Virus record (IMG/VR): IMGVR_UViG_3300031825_000367
Location: 1 to 43,810 of that record
Length of the DNA stretch: 43,810 nucleotides
Source of the DNA: a virus
Reading direction: 5' to 3' (one strand)
Both the position numbers and the translations under genes were made by a program. The notes beneath the pieces were generated by a model. The model was not told the origin of the DNA. It searched no databases and was given only the letters and a program-made list of their open reading frames with translations. Below are positions 20,576 to 29,212 of this stretch, one piece after another. The first letter of the stretch is position 1; each line of letters opens with the position of its first letter.

Positions 20576-20986
20576 ATGGCGAGACCGACATATAAACCGA
20601 CTGTGGCAGCGCGTCGGAAGGTCGCTATTGCGGCTGGCGCGGGCATGTCGCACGAGGAAATCGCCATCGGACTGGGCATTTCCCGCAACACGCTGGAGAA
20701 ACATTTCGAGGCGGAGCTGTCGCACGGCGCGTACGCCAAGCGGCTGGAGGTTCTGGTGGCGATGCATGCGGCGGCCAAGCGCGGCAACGTGGCTGCGCAG
20801 AAGGCGTACACCGCAATGCCGCCGCCGCGCGCCGCTGCCACGCCGCTGCCGGCCGACGAGCCCGCCGCCGGCAAGGCCAAGACGCCGGCCAAGGGCAAGA
20901 AGGAGCAGGCGCACGCTGATGCGATGACGGCGCAGGCCGGCACCGACTGGCAGGACCTGCTGCCCGGCTCGGCCGCGCTGCAATGA
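20576..20986 (+). CDS. Small terminase subunit-like HTH protein
   Basis: This 136-residue protein has an N-terminal HTH (RKVAIAAGAGMSHEEIAIGL, then GISRNTLEKHFEAELSHGAY), a short helix and a long Ala/Pro/Lys-rich tail (KAKTPAKGKKEQAHADAMT). The HTH plus position, overlapping terL by ATGA, fit a TerS that recognises the packaging site. No good Shine-Dalgarno sequence is seen; I chose the ATG at 20576 over a TTG at 20558. Confidence 0.75.
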   Translation: MARPTYKPTVAARRKVAIAAGAGMSHEEIAIGLGISRNTLEKHFEAELSHGAYAKRLEVLVAMHAAAKRGNVAAQKAYTAMPPPRAAATPLPADEPAAGKAKTPAKGKKEQAHADAMTAQAGTDWQDLLPGSAALQ

Positions 20987-22674
20987 CGTGGGATCTGTCC
21001 TGTCCGGACTGGGAAGAGCGCCTGGCCGGCCGACGGTCACTGGTCCCGGACCTGCCGATCGATGTTGCGCGCGGCGAGCGTGCCGTGGCCGTGTTCAACA
21101 AGCTGCGGCTGGCGGACGTGCCGGGCACGCCGACGCTGGCCGATGCCGGCGGCGAGTGGTTCCGCGACATTGTCCGCGCGCTGTTCGGCTCGCTGGACCC
21201 TGTCACGCGCCAGCGCGCCATCCGCGAGCTGTTCCTGCTGGTGCCGAAGAAGAACAGCAAGACGACCAACGGCGCGCTGCTGATGCTGACCGCGCTGCTG
21301 CTTAACGAGCGGCCGAACGCGTCGCTGATCATGACGGCGCCCGTCCAGGACGTGGCGCAGCTCGCCTTTGACGCGGCGGCCGGCGCCATCGCGCTCGACG
21401 ACGTGCTGTCGAAGAAGCTACACGTGCGCGAGCACCTGAAGACCATCGTCCACCGGGAGACGAAGGCCGAACTGCAGATCATGTCGTTCGACCCGGCGGC
21501 GCTGACCGGCCAGAAACCGGTGGCGGTGCTGGTGGACGAGTTGCACGTGGTCGCCAAGATGAGCAAGGCGGCCAGCGCCATCCGTCAGCTGCGGGGCGGC
21601 ATGCTGCCGTACCCGGAGGCCTTCCTGGCCTTCATCACCACGCAGAGCGAAGAGGCGCCGGCCGGTGTGTTCCGCGCCGAGCTGCTGAAGGCTAGGGCGA
21701 TCCGCGACGGGCGCCAGCGCGGCGCCATGTTGCCGGTGCTGTACGAACTGCCCGAGGCGATCCAGAAGAAGCAGGACGCCTGGCGGGACCCGGCGAACTG
21801 GTCGATGGTGACGCCGAACGCCGGCAAGTCGATCACGATCGACCGCCTGGTGCAGGAGTTCGAGACGGCGCGCGACACCAGCGAGGAAGAGCTGCGCGCG
21901 TGGGCGTCCCAGCACTTGAATGTCGAGATCGGGCTGGCGCTGCGGTCCGACAGCTGGGCTGGGGCGCTGATCTGGGAGCAGCAGGCGCGCGCGGGCCTGA
22001 CGCTGGCCGATCTGATCCGCCGGTGCGAGGTAATCGACGTCGGGATCGACGGCGGCGGGCTGGATGACCTGCTGGGGCTGGCGGCCACGGGCCGCGACCG
22101 GGAGACCGGCGAATGGCTGGCCTGGTGCAAGGCTTGGGCCCACCCGATGGTGCTGGAGCGCCGGAAGTCGGAGGCGCCAAAGCTGCTGGATCTGGAGAAG
22201 GCGGGCGAAATCGTGATCGTCGACCAGATCGGCGAGGACGTCGAGCAGCTCGCGCAGGACGTCTTGCTGATCTACGAAGCGGGCCTGCTGGACAAGATAG
22301 GCGTCGACCCGAGCGGCATTGGCGCCGTGCTGGACGCGCTGGTGGCGGCCGGCATCCCGGAGAAGAACGCCAACGGCGAAGACATGATCGTCGGCATCTC
22401 ACAGGGCTGGAGGCTCGGAGGCACGATCAAGACCACCGAGCGGAAGCTGGCGGAGGGCGCGTTGTGGCACGGCGGCACGGCATTGATGAACTGGTGCGTG
22501 GGCAATGCCAAGGTCGAACCGAAGGGCAATGCAATCCTGATCACAAAGCAGGCCAGTGGCACGGCCAAGATTGACCCGCTGATGGCGCTCTTCAATGCGG
22601 TGGCGCTCCTATCCCTGAACCCGAAACCAGTGGACGACCTCGCTGGATTCTTTGCCAATCCGATCATCGTATGA
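20983..22674 (+). CDS. terL: Terminase large subunit
   Basis: This 563-residue protein is of the HK97/Terminase_1 type and drives ATP-dependent packaging of DNA into proheads. The ATPase has a variant Walker A at residues 87-94 (VPKKNSKT) and Walker B at 180-186 (VAVLVDE). The nuclease domain begins near residue 350 with IDVGIDGG (Asp352, Asp356) and has another acidic motif in KIGVDPSGIG. Length is typical. It overlaps terS and a small membrane gene by ATGA. Confidence 0.96.
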   Translation: MTWDLSCPDWEERLAGRRSLVPDLPIDVARGERAVAVFNKLRLADVPGTPTLADAGGEWFRDIVRALFGSLDPVTRQRAIRELFLLVPKKNSKTTNGALLMLTALLLNERPNASLIMTAPVQDVAQLAFDAAAGAIALDDVLSKKLHVREHLKTIVHRETKAELQIMSFDPAALTGQKPVAVLVDELHVVAKMSKAASAIRQLRGGMLPYPEAFLAFITTQSEEAPAGVFRAELLKARAIRDGRQRGAMLPVLYELPEAIQKKQDAWRDPANWSMVTPNAGKSITIDRLVQEFETARDTSEEELRAWASQHLNVEIGLALRSDSWAGALIWEQQARAGLTLADLIRRCEVIDVGIDGGGLDDLLGLAATGRDRETGEWLAWCKAWAHPMVLERRKSEAPKLLDLEKAGEIVIVDQIGEDVEQLAQDVLLIYEAGLLDKIGVDPSGIGAVLDALVAAGIPEKNANGEDMIVGISQGWRLGGTIKTTERKLAEGALWHGGTALMNWCVGNAKVEPKGNAILITKQASGTAKIDPLMALFNAVALLSLNPKPVDDLAGFFANPIIV

Positions 22675-22847
22675 AGCTCAACGTACCAGTCACCGTTGCC
22701 GTGGGCGCGGGAGCGGCAGGCATTGGCCTGTTCGTAGCCGGCGTCTTCGTGCTGGCGGGGGCAGGCTGGGCCATGCTGGCCGGCGCAGCGCCCTTGCTCG
22801 GCCTGTCGGCTGTCACCTTCCGGGGGTTGATGCGTGTCACAGAATAG
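22671..22847 (+). CDS. 58-residue membrane protein between terL and portal
   Basis: The frame encodes two closely spaced hydrophobic helices (VPVTVAVGAGAAGIGLFVAG and GAGWAMLAGAAPLLGLSAV). The ATG overlaps the terL stop and the end overlaps the portal GTG start by 14 bases. Tiny membrane genes are common at this place in related phages, with no known function. Confidence 0.6.
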   Translation: MKLNVPVTVAVGAGAAGIGLFVAGVFVLAGAGWAMLAGAAPLLGLSAVTFRGLMRVTE

Positions 22848-24114
22848 CCTGGCATCGATCCTCGCTCGCGGCGTCGAGCGAAAGTCCATCGGATCGGCAG
22901 AGAGCGGGTTCTTCTCCCGCTGGAACTGGAACCGCGGCGTCTCCTGGTCGGGGATGACAGTCAACGAGCAGACGGCGCTGAACAACGACACCGTCTGGGC
23001 GTGCGTCAAGCTGATTTCGGAAACTGTGTCGACGCTGCCGCTCGGCCTCTACGAGCGCAAAAGAGACGGCACGCGCGAGCCGGCCACGGATCACCGCCTC
23101 TACGACCTGCTGCACAACGAGCCGAACAGCCATATGTCGGCTGTGAGCTTCTGGCAGGCGGCCGTGCTGTCGCTGCTGCTCTGGGGCAACGCATACGCAG
23201 AGATCGAGCGGATCGGCAGCCGGATCGTCAGCCTGGAGTTCCTCGATCCGGCCCGGGTCAGCGTGCGGCGCGATCGCACGGGCGCGCTGGAATATCGCTA
23301 CACCGACTACGACACCACGCAGCGGGTGATCGCCCGAGATCGGATGTTTCATATCCGGGCCTTCAGTCTCGACGGCGAGATCGGGGTATCGGCGATCCAG
23401 TACGGCTACAACTCGATCGGCAGCGCGATGGCCACCGACAAGGCCTCGGACGAGACGTTCAAGAATGCGTCCCGTGCCTCGGGCATCGTCTCGATGGATC
23501 ACGCTTTCACGCCGGGCCAGCGCGACGACGTCCGGGCCCACGTGAAGAAGGTCGATGCCGAAGGCGGTGTGTACGTGCTGGAAAAGGGCGCTGGCTTCAC
23601 ATCGCTGAAGTTCAGCCCGGCCGATGCTGAACTGCTCGCCAGCCGGTCGTTCTCCGTGGAGACGATCTGTCGCTGGTTCCGCGTGCCGCCCGTGATGATC
23701 GGGCACGGCGACAAGCAGTCGAGCTGGCCGACCAGCACAGAGGCCCAAGGAGCGCTGTTCCTGCGCTACGTGCTGCGGTCGCTGATTTCCCGCATCGAGC
23801 AGGAGATCCGCCGCACGTTGCTGACGCCGGCGGAGCGCACGCGCTACTTCGCCGAGTTCGCCATCGAGGGGCTGCTGCGCGGGGATAGCGCCGCGCGCTC
23901 GGCGTTCTACTCGACGGCGCTGCAGAACGGCTGGATGAGCCGCAACGAGGTGCGGCGGCTGGAGAACCTGCCGCCGGTCGAAGGCGGCGACATCCTGACG
24001 GTGCAGTCCAACATGATGCCGATCACTATGATCGGCACGGCCGCGCCGCAGGCAACCACCGTCCGCGACGCGCTGAAGCAATGGCTCGAAATCGGCATCC
24101 TGGAGCAGACATGA
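22834..24114 (+). CDS. HK97-family portal protein
   Basis: This 426-residue protein forms the dodecameric ring at the prohead vertex through which DNA passes. Family features are NNDTVWACVKLISETVSTLP, then LPLGLYERK, LHNEPNSHMSAVSFWQA and the conserved ETICRWFRVPPVMIGHGDK. Length is normal. The start is GTG at 22834. It overlaps the protease gene as ATGA. The order terL-portal-protease-capsid is that of HK97. Confidence 0.96.
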   Translation: MSQNSLASILARGVERKSIGSAESGFFSRWNWNRGVSWSGMTVNEQTALNNDTVWACVKLISETVSTLPLGLYERKRDGTREPATDHRLYDLLHNEPNSHMSAVSFWQAAVLSLLLWGNAYAEIERIGSRIVSLEFLDPARVSVRRDRTGALEYRYTDYDTTQRVIARDRMFHIRAFSLDGEIGVSAIQYGYNSIGSAMATDKASDETFKNASRASGIVSMDHAFTPGQRDDVRAHVKKVDAEGGVYVLEKGAGFTSLKFSPADAELLASRSFSVETICRWFRVPPVMIGHGDKQSSWPTSTEAQGALFLRYVLRSLISRIEQEIRRTLLTPAERTRYFAEFAIEGLLRGDSAARSAFYSTALQNGWMSRNEVRRLENLPPVEGGDILTVQSNMMPITMIGTAAPQATTVRDALKQWLEIGILEQT

Positions 24115-24773
24115 AATACAAATCGTTCGATTTCGACGTGAAGAGCGTCGACGACGCGGGCGTCTTTGTCGGCTACGGTTCGGTCTTCGGTAACGTGGAC
24201 GGCGGCGGCGACGTGGTGGTGAAGGGCGCCTTCGGAGCGAGCCTGGCAGCGCGCTCTGCCAAGGGCCGGAAGCTGCCGATCCTCTGGCAGCACCGCAGCG
24301 GCGAGCCGATGGGGGTCTACGAAGACATCAAGGAAGATGACCATGGCCTTCTGATGACCGGCCGCCTCCTGGTCAACGATGTGCAGCGCGCACGCGAGGC
24401 GCATGCCCTGATGAAGGCCGGCGCAGTCACCGGCATGTCGATTGGCTACGGCGTTGTCGACGATCTGCTCGATACGAAGACGCATGTGCGCTACCTGAAG
24501 ACGCTGGACCTGTATGAGACGAGCATCGTCACGTTTCCCATGAACGACGAGGCCCGTGTCGGCGTCGTGAAGTCGCTGGACCTGATTTTGAAGGACGGCA
24601 AGCTGCCGACCCTTCGCGAGTTTGAGGACTTCCTGTGTGAGGCAGGGTTCTCGAGGACGCAGGCCAAAGCCGTCGCTGGTAATGGCCTGACCAAGCTGCT
24701 TGATCGGTGCGAGGCCGATGGCAATACCAGCGACGCCCTGAAGATGCTGGATTCGTTCCGCATCCCGCAGTAA
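24111..24773 (+). CDS. HK97-type prohead protease (S78)
   Basis: This 220-residue serine protease cleaves the scaffolding-like delta domain of capsid protein during head maturation. His61 lies in LPILWQHRSGEPMG, Ser110 in VTGMSIGYG, and the YETSIVTFPMNDEA motif completes the S78 signature. The start overlaps the portal stop as ATGA. The C-terminal 60 residues form a helical domain (LREFEDFLCEAGFSRTQAKA) common in this family. Confidence 0.95.
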   Translation: MKYKSFDFDVKSVDDAGVFVGYGSVFGNVDGGGDVVVKGAFGASLAARSAKGRKLPILWQHRSGEPMGVYEDIKEDDHGLLMTGRLLVNDVQRAREAHALMKAGAVTGMSIGYGVVDDLLDTKTHVRYLKTLDLYETSIVTFPMNDEARVGVVKSLDLILKDGKLPTLREFEDFLCEAGFSRTQAKAVAGNGLTKLLDRCEADGNTSDALKMLDSFRIPQ

Positions 24774-24795
24774 CCCTGTCTCTGACAAGCACATG

Positions 24796-24816
24796 GCCGC
24801 CTTCAGGCGGCTTTTT
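24796..24816 (+). terminator. Intrinsic terminator-like hairpin before the capsid gene
   Basis: GCCGCC-TTCA-GGCGGC is followed by TTTTTC. It lies 22 bases past the protease stop and 21 before the capsid ATG. Termination here would reduce capsid transcripts, so it may instead be a processing or stabilising 5' hairpin. Confidence 0.75.
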
Positions 24817-24836
24817 CATTTCGTGAAAGGAAAATC

Positions 24837-26006
24837 ATGACCACCGACGTGGAAACCAAAGAAGCGCTGGAAAATGGCCTGGCCAAAGTCTCCGACCAGG
24901 TGAAGGAGTGGGGTGAGAAGGCAATCGCCGAGGCCCAGAAGGCTGGCGAGCTGTCCAAGAAGACCCGCGAAGCCGTCGACGAGGTGCTGATCAAGCACAA
25001 CGAGCTGGCCGCCGAAGTGCGCGACATGGAAAAGAAGATGGTCGAGCGGAAGGGCAGCGAGCCCGAGCGCCAGAAGTCGCTGGGTGAGCAGATCGTCGAG
25101 TCCGACACGTTCAAGCGCTATGTGGAGAACGGCAAGCAGGGTTCGATGAAGATTGAGCTGAAGGCCGTCACCTCGGCGAATGCCGGCGCGCTGATCCGCC
25201 CGTTGTACGAAACCGAGCCGGTGAGCCTGCCGAAGCGCCGCTTCACCATCCGCGACCTGCTGCCGGTGGTGCCCATCCAGACCAGCTCGGTGGACTATCC
25301 GAAGCAGTCGACACGCACGAACAATGCCGCGCCCGTCGCCGAAGCGGCAGCCAAGCCGTATTCGGACTACGTGTGGACGAACGCCACGGCTGCCGTTCGC
25401 ACGATCGCCCACTTGGCCAAGCTGACGCGGCAGGCGATGGACGATGCGCCGCGCCTTGTCGGCGAAGTCGATGCTGAAATGCGGTATGGCCTTGGCCTCG
25501 TCGAGGAAGCCCAGATTCTGAATGGCAACGGCACGGGCCAGAACCTGAGCGGCATCATGACCCAGGCCACGGCGTACGCGGCGCCGATCACGATCGCCAG
25601 CCCGACCTCGATCGACATGCTGCGACTCGCCATGCTGCAGGCTTCGCTGGCCCTGTATCCCGCCACCGGCATCGTGTTGAACGAGGCTGACTGGGCGCGG
25701 ATCGAACTGACCAAGACGACCGATGGCGCCTACCTGTTCGCCAACCCGCAGGGTAGCGTCGAGGCCCGTCTGTGGGGGCTGCCGGTGGTGCCGACGCCAG
25801 CCATGGCGATCGATGCGTTCCTGGTGGGCAACTTCCAGATCGGCGCGACGCTGTATGACCGCATGGGCGTGGAAGTTCTGATCTCCACCGAGAACGCCGA
25901 CGACTTCGAGAAGAACCTCGCCACGATGCGCGCCGAAGAGCGTCTCGCGCTGGCCGTGAAGCGCCCGGCGGCCTTTATCGCTGGCGATTTCGGCCTGGTG
26001 ACCTGA
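24837..26006 (+). CDS. HK97-fold major capsid protein
   Basis: This 389-residue protein has an N-terminal coiled-coil delta domain (residues about 1-85, with EKAIAEAQKAGELSKKTREA) that the S78 protease should remove. Mature capsid features include FTIRDLLPVVPIQTSSVDYP and the loop IVLNEADWARIELTK, ending with LALAVKRPAAFIAGDFG. AAGGA precedes the ATG by 7 bases. Length and neighbours fit HK97 gp5. No evidence about cross-linking residues is drawn here. Confidence 0.96.
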   Translation: MTTDVETKEALENGLAKVSDQVKEWGEKAIAEAQKAGELSKKTREAVDEVLIKHNELAAEVRDMEKKMVERKGSEPERQKSLGEQIVESDTFKRYVENGKQGSMKIELKAVTSANAGALIRPLYETEPVSLPKRRFTIRDLLPVVPIQTSSVDYPKQSTRTNNAAPVAEAAAKPYSDYVWTNATAAVRTIAHLAKLTRQAMDDAPRLVGEVDAEMRYGLGLVEEAQILNGNGTGQNLSGIMTQATAYAAPITIASPTSIDMLRLAMLQASLALYPATGIVLNEADWARIELTKTTDGAYLFANPQGSVEARLWGLPVVPTPAMAIDAFLVGNFQIGATLYDRMGVEVLISTENADDFEKNLATMRAEERLALAVKRPAAFIAGDFGLVT

Positions 26007-26075
26007 TCTCGGTCCTGACGCGCAACTGAGCATGGTGCCGGCGGCTGCTGGCGCCATGCATATCGGAGAGCAACC

Positions 26076-26300
26076 ATGAAAATCAAAGTGCTCCGCCACA
26101 TGCTGGTGGATTCCAACATCACGCCCAGCCGTCCTGGCGCCGTCGTGGACGTTGACGACGACATCGCCAAGGAGCTGATCGCCCAGGGCACGGCCGAAGC
26201 TGCCTCCGGTGCGAAGAAGGGCGACGACGCGACCGACGAGAAAGCAGCGCCCGCGCCGGCGAACAAGAAAGCCCCCGACCCCAAGAACAAGGGTGCCTGA
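26076..26300 (+). CDS. Small head-region protein (DUF7210-like)
   Basis: This 74-residue protein has a beta-rich N-terminal half (KIKVLRHMLVDSNITPSRPG, then VVDVDDDIAKELIAQGTAE) and a disordered Lys/Ala/Pro tail. Similar small proteins follow the capsid gene in many siphoviruses. Its exact virion role is not known. GGAGA precedes the ATG. Confidence 0.65.
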   Translation: MKIKVLRHMLVDSNITPSRPGAVVDVDDDIAKELIAQGTAEAASGAKKGDDATDEKAAPAPANKKAPDPKNKGA

Positions 26301-26301
26301 T

Positions 26302-26646
26302 ATGCCGATCCTCGCTCTCGACATGGTGAAGTCGCACCTGCGGGTCACGTGGCCGAACGAGGATCAGCTGATTGGGCTGTATCTGGCCGCCGCCGAAGGC
26401 TCCGCCGCCTCGTTCCTGAACCGCAAGGTCTATCCGGACCAAGACGCGCTCGAGGCGGCGGTGCTGGCCGAAACGGCCGGGGATGACCCGATGGTCGTCA
26501 ATCCGGAGATTCAGGCGGCCGTGCTGCTGACCGTGGGCCATCTGTACATGAACCGCGAGGACACGGTCATCGGCGCCACGGTGGCGGAGCTGCCGCGCGG
26601 CGCGCTCGACCTGCTGCAACCATACCGCGTGGGGCTTGGCGTATGA
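26302..26646 (+). CDS. Head-tail connector (gp6-like)
   Basis: This 114-residue helical protein resembles HK97 gp6, which forms a ring under the portal. Typical features are LDMVKSHLRVTWPNEDQLIG, then LYLAAAEGSAASFLNRKVY, and a late LLTVGHLYMNREDTV. It follows the DUF7210-like gene by one base and overlaps the next gene as ATGA. Confidence 0.88.
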   Translation: MPILALDMVKSHLRVTWPNEDQLIGLYLAAAEGSAASFLNRKVYPDQDALEAAVLAETAGDDPMVVNPEIQAAVLLTVGHLYMNREDTVIGATVAELPRGALDLLQPYRVGLGV

Positions 26647-26978
26647 GGGCCGGCCAGCGCAGTGAGCTGGTGCAGATCCAGCGCCCGGCCGAAGGGCAGG
26701 ACGAGTTCGGGCAGCCTGTCGCCGGCTGGGTGACGGTCACAGAGGCGTGGGCGAACATCGTGCACCGCTCTGGCATCGAGGCCATCCGCGCCGACGCGCC
26801 GGCGTCGATCGTGCAGGCCAGCGTTCGCGTTCCGTGGCTGGCGGCCGACGGTGTGACCACCGCCATGCGCGTCCTGTGTGCCGACGGCACGGCATACGGG
26901 ATCAAATCGATCCTGCCGGACCGGGTGAAGCGCCAGTTCGTGGACCTGGTGTGTGAGACGGGTGCCAACGAAGGTTGA
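26643..26978 (+). CDS. Head closure protein (phage head-tail joining family)
   Basis: This 111-residue beta-barrel protein fits the head-tail joining family: GQRSELVQIQRPAEGQDEFG, then PVAGWVTVTEAWANIVH and the C-terminal GIKSILPDRVKRQFVDLVCE. It would plug the connector after packaging. The start overlaps the gp6-like stop as ATGA. In related phages the next gene is a gp10-like tail protein; here a homing-type endonuclease follows instead. Confidence 0.9.
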   Translation: MRAGQRSELVQIQRPAEGQDEFGQPVAGWVTVTEAWANIVHRSGIEAIRADAPASIVQASVRVPWLAADGVTTAMRVLCADGTAYGIKSILPDRVKRQFVDLVCETGANEG

Positions 26979-26985
26979 GACTGAT

Positions 26986-27465
26986 ATGCAACGCAACGAG
27001 TACCGATTGACCCACGCTGAACTCCTCGCGCGGCTGCGTTACGACCCGCGAACGGGCAGCTTCTACAAGAAGAATGGCCGAATCGCTGGCACGCCGCACG
27101 GCGATCACCGCCGTGTCTACGTTCACGGCGAGTTCATATACGAGCATGTTCTCGCTTGGTTCTACACACATGGCAGTTGGCCGGATGGGGTGGTGGACCA
27201 TATTGATGGTTGCGGATCAAACAACCGACTGGCGAATCTGCGTGTAGTGACCTTCAGCACAAACAATCTGAACCGGCACGCTCCGAACCGGAATAACAGC
27301 GTGGGGATTCTGGGTGTTCACCGGCACAGCACGGGATTCCGCGCGCAGCTGAGAGTGGAAGGTAAGGTCTACAGGTCAGAGGTTGTGTCGACACCGGATT
27401 GCGCGGCCGCGAAGTACGCGCTGTTACGCAGGACCTACTGTCCTGAAGCGAGGCCGAATGGCTAA
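26986..27465 (+). CDS. HNH/AP2 homing-type endonuclease
   Basis: This 159-residue protein has the pattern of free-standing HNH nucleases with an AP2-like DNA-binding domain. The core is GVVDHIDGCGSNNRLANLRV, followed by TNNLNRHAPNRNNSVGILGV and HRHSTGFRAQLRVEGK. It sits between head closure and tail completion genes and overlaps the latter by 8 bases. Its third-codon GC is lower than that of the structural genes, consistent with recent insertion. Confidence 0.9.
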   Translation: MQRNEYRLTHAELLARLRYDPRTGSFYKKNGRIAGTPHGDHRRVYVHGEFIYEHVLAWFYTHGSWPDGVVDHIDGCGSNNRLANLRVVTFSTNNLNRHAPNRNNSVGILGVHRHSTGFRAQLRVEGKVYRSEVVSTPDCAAAKYALLRRTYCPEARPNG

Positions 27466-27808
27466 CTCCGCCGAGAAGGTAGTCATTGACGCGCTGAAGA
27501 CCATTACCGGGCTGAGTATCTTTCCGGACGTGGCGCCCACTGGCACAGCGGGGCCGTATGTCACCTATCAGGCCGTTGGCGGCCAGGATGTGAATGGACT
27601 GGACGGCCCAGCCGACTTGGAGAACCAGCGGATGCAGATCAATGTTTGGTCCGCCACGCGCGCAGCGACGGCCACCACGATGCGCGCCGCGCGCACCACG
27701 CTGGTCGAGGCTGGCGGCATCCCGATCGGCGCCCCGGTGAGCCAGTACGAGAGCGACACGAAGCTGTACGGCAGTCGGCTTGACTTCAGCATCTGGTACC
27801 GGCCCTGA
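27458..27808 (+). CDS. Tail completion protein (DUF3168)
   Basis: This 116-residue protein matches DUF3168: AEKVVIDALKTITGLSIFPD, then GPYVTYQAVGGQDVNGLDG, QINVWSATRAATATTM and a C-terminal SQYESDTKLYGSRLDFSIWY. It forms the terminator ring at the head-proximal end of the tail tube. Its ATG lies inside the endonuclease gene, overlapping by 8 bases, which shows close fusion of the mobile gene to this operon. Confidence 0.9.
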   Translation: MANSAEKVVIDALKTITGLSIFPDVAPTGTAGPYVTYQAVGGQDVNGLDGPADLENQRMQINVWSATRAATATTMRAARTTLVEAGGIPIGAPVSQYESDTKLYGSRLDFSIWYRP

Positions 27809-27834
27809 GCAGTCTCCGAAACCGTTTCTCCCTC

Positions 27835-27855
27835 GCCCGCCCTGCGCGGGCTCTT
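27835..27855 (+). terminator. Hairpin before the tail tube gene
   Basis: GCCCGC (27835-27840) and GCGGGC (27846-27851) form a six-base stem followed by TCTTT. It lies 24 bases before the tail tube ATG. The tail of T residues is short, so termination would be partial. Confidence 0.5.
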
Positions 27856-27874
27856 TAATCTCGAAGAGGTCAAC

Positions 27875-28516
27875 ATGCCATCCACCGCAATCTCCGCGCA
27901 GGGCTCGAAACTGGAAGTCTCCGGCACGACCGGCGCGGCCAAGACCATCACCGGCGTCGCTGTCGGCTTCCCCACGATCATCACCTCGACGGCGCACGCG
28001 CTGACGAACGGCGATGTCGTGACCCTGGCCGGCCTGACCGGCGCCGACGCAGCAACGCTGAACGGCCAGACCGTGGTGGCCAAGAACGTGACGGCCGATA
28101 CCTTCGCCGTCGAGGTCAACACGGTGGGAAAGACTATCACCGCGGCCGGCACGGCGACGCCCGTCACCTGGACGAAGATCGAGAACCTGATCTCGTTCAA
28201 CGGCTTCGACGGCCAGGCCAGCGAGCTGGATGTCACCGATCTCGACTCGACGGCGAAGGAATTCATGCTCGGCCTGCAGGACTGGGGCTCGTTCACCTTC
28301 GACGTCAATAAGGACTTCAACGACGCGGGCCAGCAGGCGGTGGACGCCGCGAAGCGCGCGGGCACGAAGCGGTCCTACAAGCTCACGCTGCCCAACGGCA
28401 AGACCAAGACCTTCGACGCCTACTGCAAGAACAGCCCGCTGGAAGGCGGCGTGGACCAGGTGCTGAAGACCTCCGGCGTGACGCTGCGCATTACCGGCGA
28501 CGTGGTGGACGCATAA
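27875..28516 (+). CDS. Major tail tube protein with inserted domain
   Basis: This 213-residue protein is the tail tube subunit. The TTP core is split: AISAQGSKLEVSGT at the start, and from residue about 95 TPVTWTKIENLISFNGFDGQ onward to GVTLRITGDVVDA. Between them, residues about 28-94 form a beta domain (TSTAHALTNGDVVTLAGLTG) like those found in many phage tail proteins and probably exposed on the tube surface. AGAGG precedes the ATG. Confidence 0.87.
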   Translation: MPSTAISAQGSKLEVSGTTGAAKTITGVAVGFPTIITSTAHALTNGDVVTLAGLTGADAATLNGQTVVAKNVTADTFAVEVNTVGKTITAAGTATPVTWTKIENLISFNGFDGQASELDVTDLDSTAKEFMLGLQDWGSFTFDVNKDFNDAGQQAVDAAKRAGTKRSYKLTLPNGKTKTFDAYCKNSPLEGGVDQVLKTSGVTLRITGDVVDA

Positions 28517-28517
28517 C

Positions 28518-28922
28518 ATGGCCATCCTTTCGAAAGCAGCAATTCTGGGGGCGGCGGACCTCAAGACGGAAGACGTCGAGGTCCCCGAGTGGGGCGGCAG
28601 CGTGCGTGTCGCCGTGATGTCGGGCCTCGCGCGCGACAACTGGATCAGCCGCCAAGGCGACGGCAAGGTGCCCTACAGCGTCTTCACCGCGCGCGTGCTG
28701 GTGTCCACGGTGGTCGACGAGGACGGTCAGCCGGTCTTCGATGAAGCGGACATCGAGACGCTGCGCGGGAAGAACCAGGCCGCGATGGATCGCGTGCTCG
28801 CTGTGGCCCTGCGGCTGAACGGCCTCGCGGCCAGCGCCGTGGAGGAAGCCGAAAAAAACTCCGACGCCGCCCCGAGCGGCGATTCTGGTTCCGGCTCGCC
28901 CTCGCCCTCGGAAAGTCAGTAG
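28518..28922 (+). CDS. Tail assembly chaperone G
   Basis: This 134-residue protein is the shorter tail chaperone: AAILGAADLKTEDVEVPEWG, then GSVRVAVMSGLARDNWI and a helical C-domain. It ends with a Ser/Asp/Pro-rich tail (APSGDSGSGSPSPSESQ). A slippery A-AAA-AAC heptamer at codons 112-114 allows a -1 shift into the GT extension, as in lambda G/GT. It would help load the tape measure protein for tube assembly. Confidence 0.88.
   Translation: MAILSKAAILGAADLKTEDVEVPEWGGSVRVAVMSGLARDNWISRQGDGKVPYSVFTARVLVSTVVDEDGQPVFDEADIETLRGKNQAAMDRVLAVALRLNGLAASAVEEAEKNSDAAPSGDSGSGSPSPSESQ
28853..28859 (+). promoter_or_regulatory. Programmed -1 frameshift site A-AAA-AAC
   Basis: The heptamer is in the correct register (zero-frame codons GAA AAA AAC). 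Slippage would read on from 28859 in the -1 frame to the stop at 29212. The downstream GC-rich segment, including a CCGAGCGGCGATTCTGG stretch, may fold as a stimulator. Confidence 0.85.
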
Positions 28923-29212
28923 GCCAGGCGCAGGCGGAGATCCCCAGCGCGGAGTTCGTCGAGTGGATGGCGTTCTACCAGCTGGAGCCGTGGGGCAGCC
29001 ACTACGACGACCTCCGGGCAGGCACGATCGCCTCGATGGTGGCGAACGTCCACCGGAACCCGAAGGCCGCGCCGGAGCCGTTCCGCGCGCTGGATTTCTG
29101 TCCTTGGAATGAGTACTCCGGCGACGGCCGCGCTACCGAGCCTATCCTGCTGGACGATCCTGACGCGCAGGCGGATCTGATCGAGCGAGTGATGTTTCCG
29201 AAGAGGTCGTGA
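28859..29212 (+). CDS. Tail assembly chaperone GT extension (-1 frame)
   Basis: In the -1 frame the product continues ERRFWFRLALALGKSVGQAQ, then AEIPSAEFVEWMAFYQLEPW, the typical T domain (DUF4035-like), with no start of its own needed. The full GT fusion from 28518 would be about 231 residues. The C-terminus (RATEPILLDDP...LIERVMFP, encoded 29129-29200) is shared with the early protein at 12532. The T domain should bind tape measure protein or tail tube subunits. Confidence 0.85.
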   Translation, partial: LRRRPERRFWFRLALALGKSVGQAQAEIPSAEFVEWMAFYQLEPWGSHYDDLRAGTIASMVANVHRNPKAAPEPFRALDFCPWNEYSGDGRATEPILLDDPDAQADLIERVMFPKRS

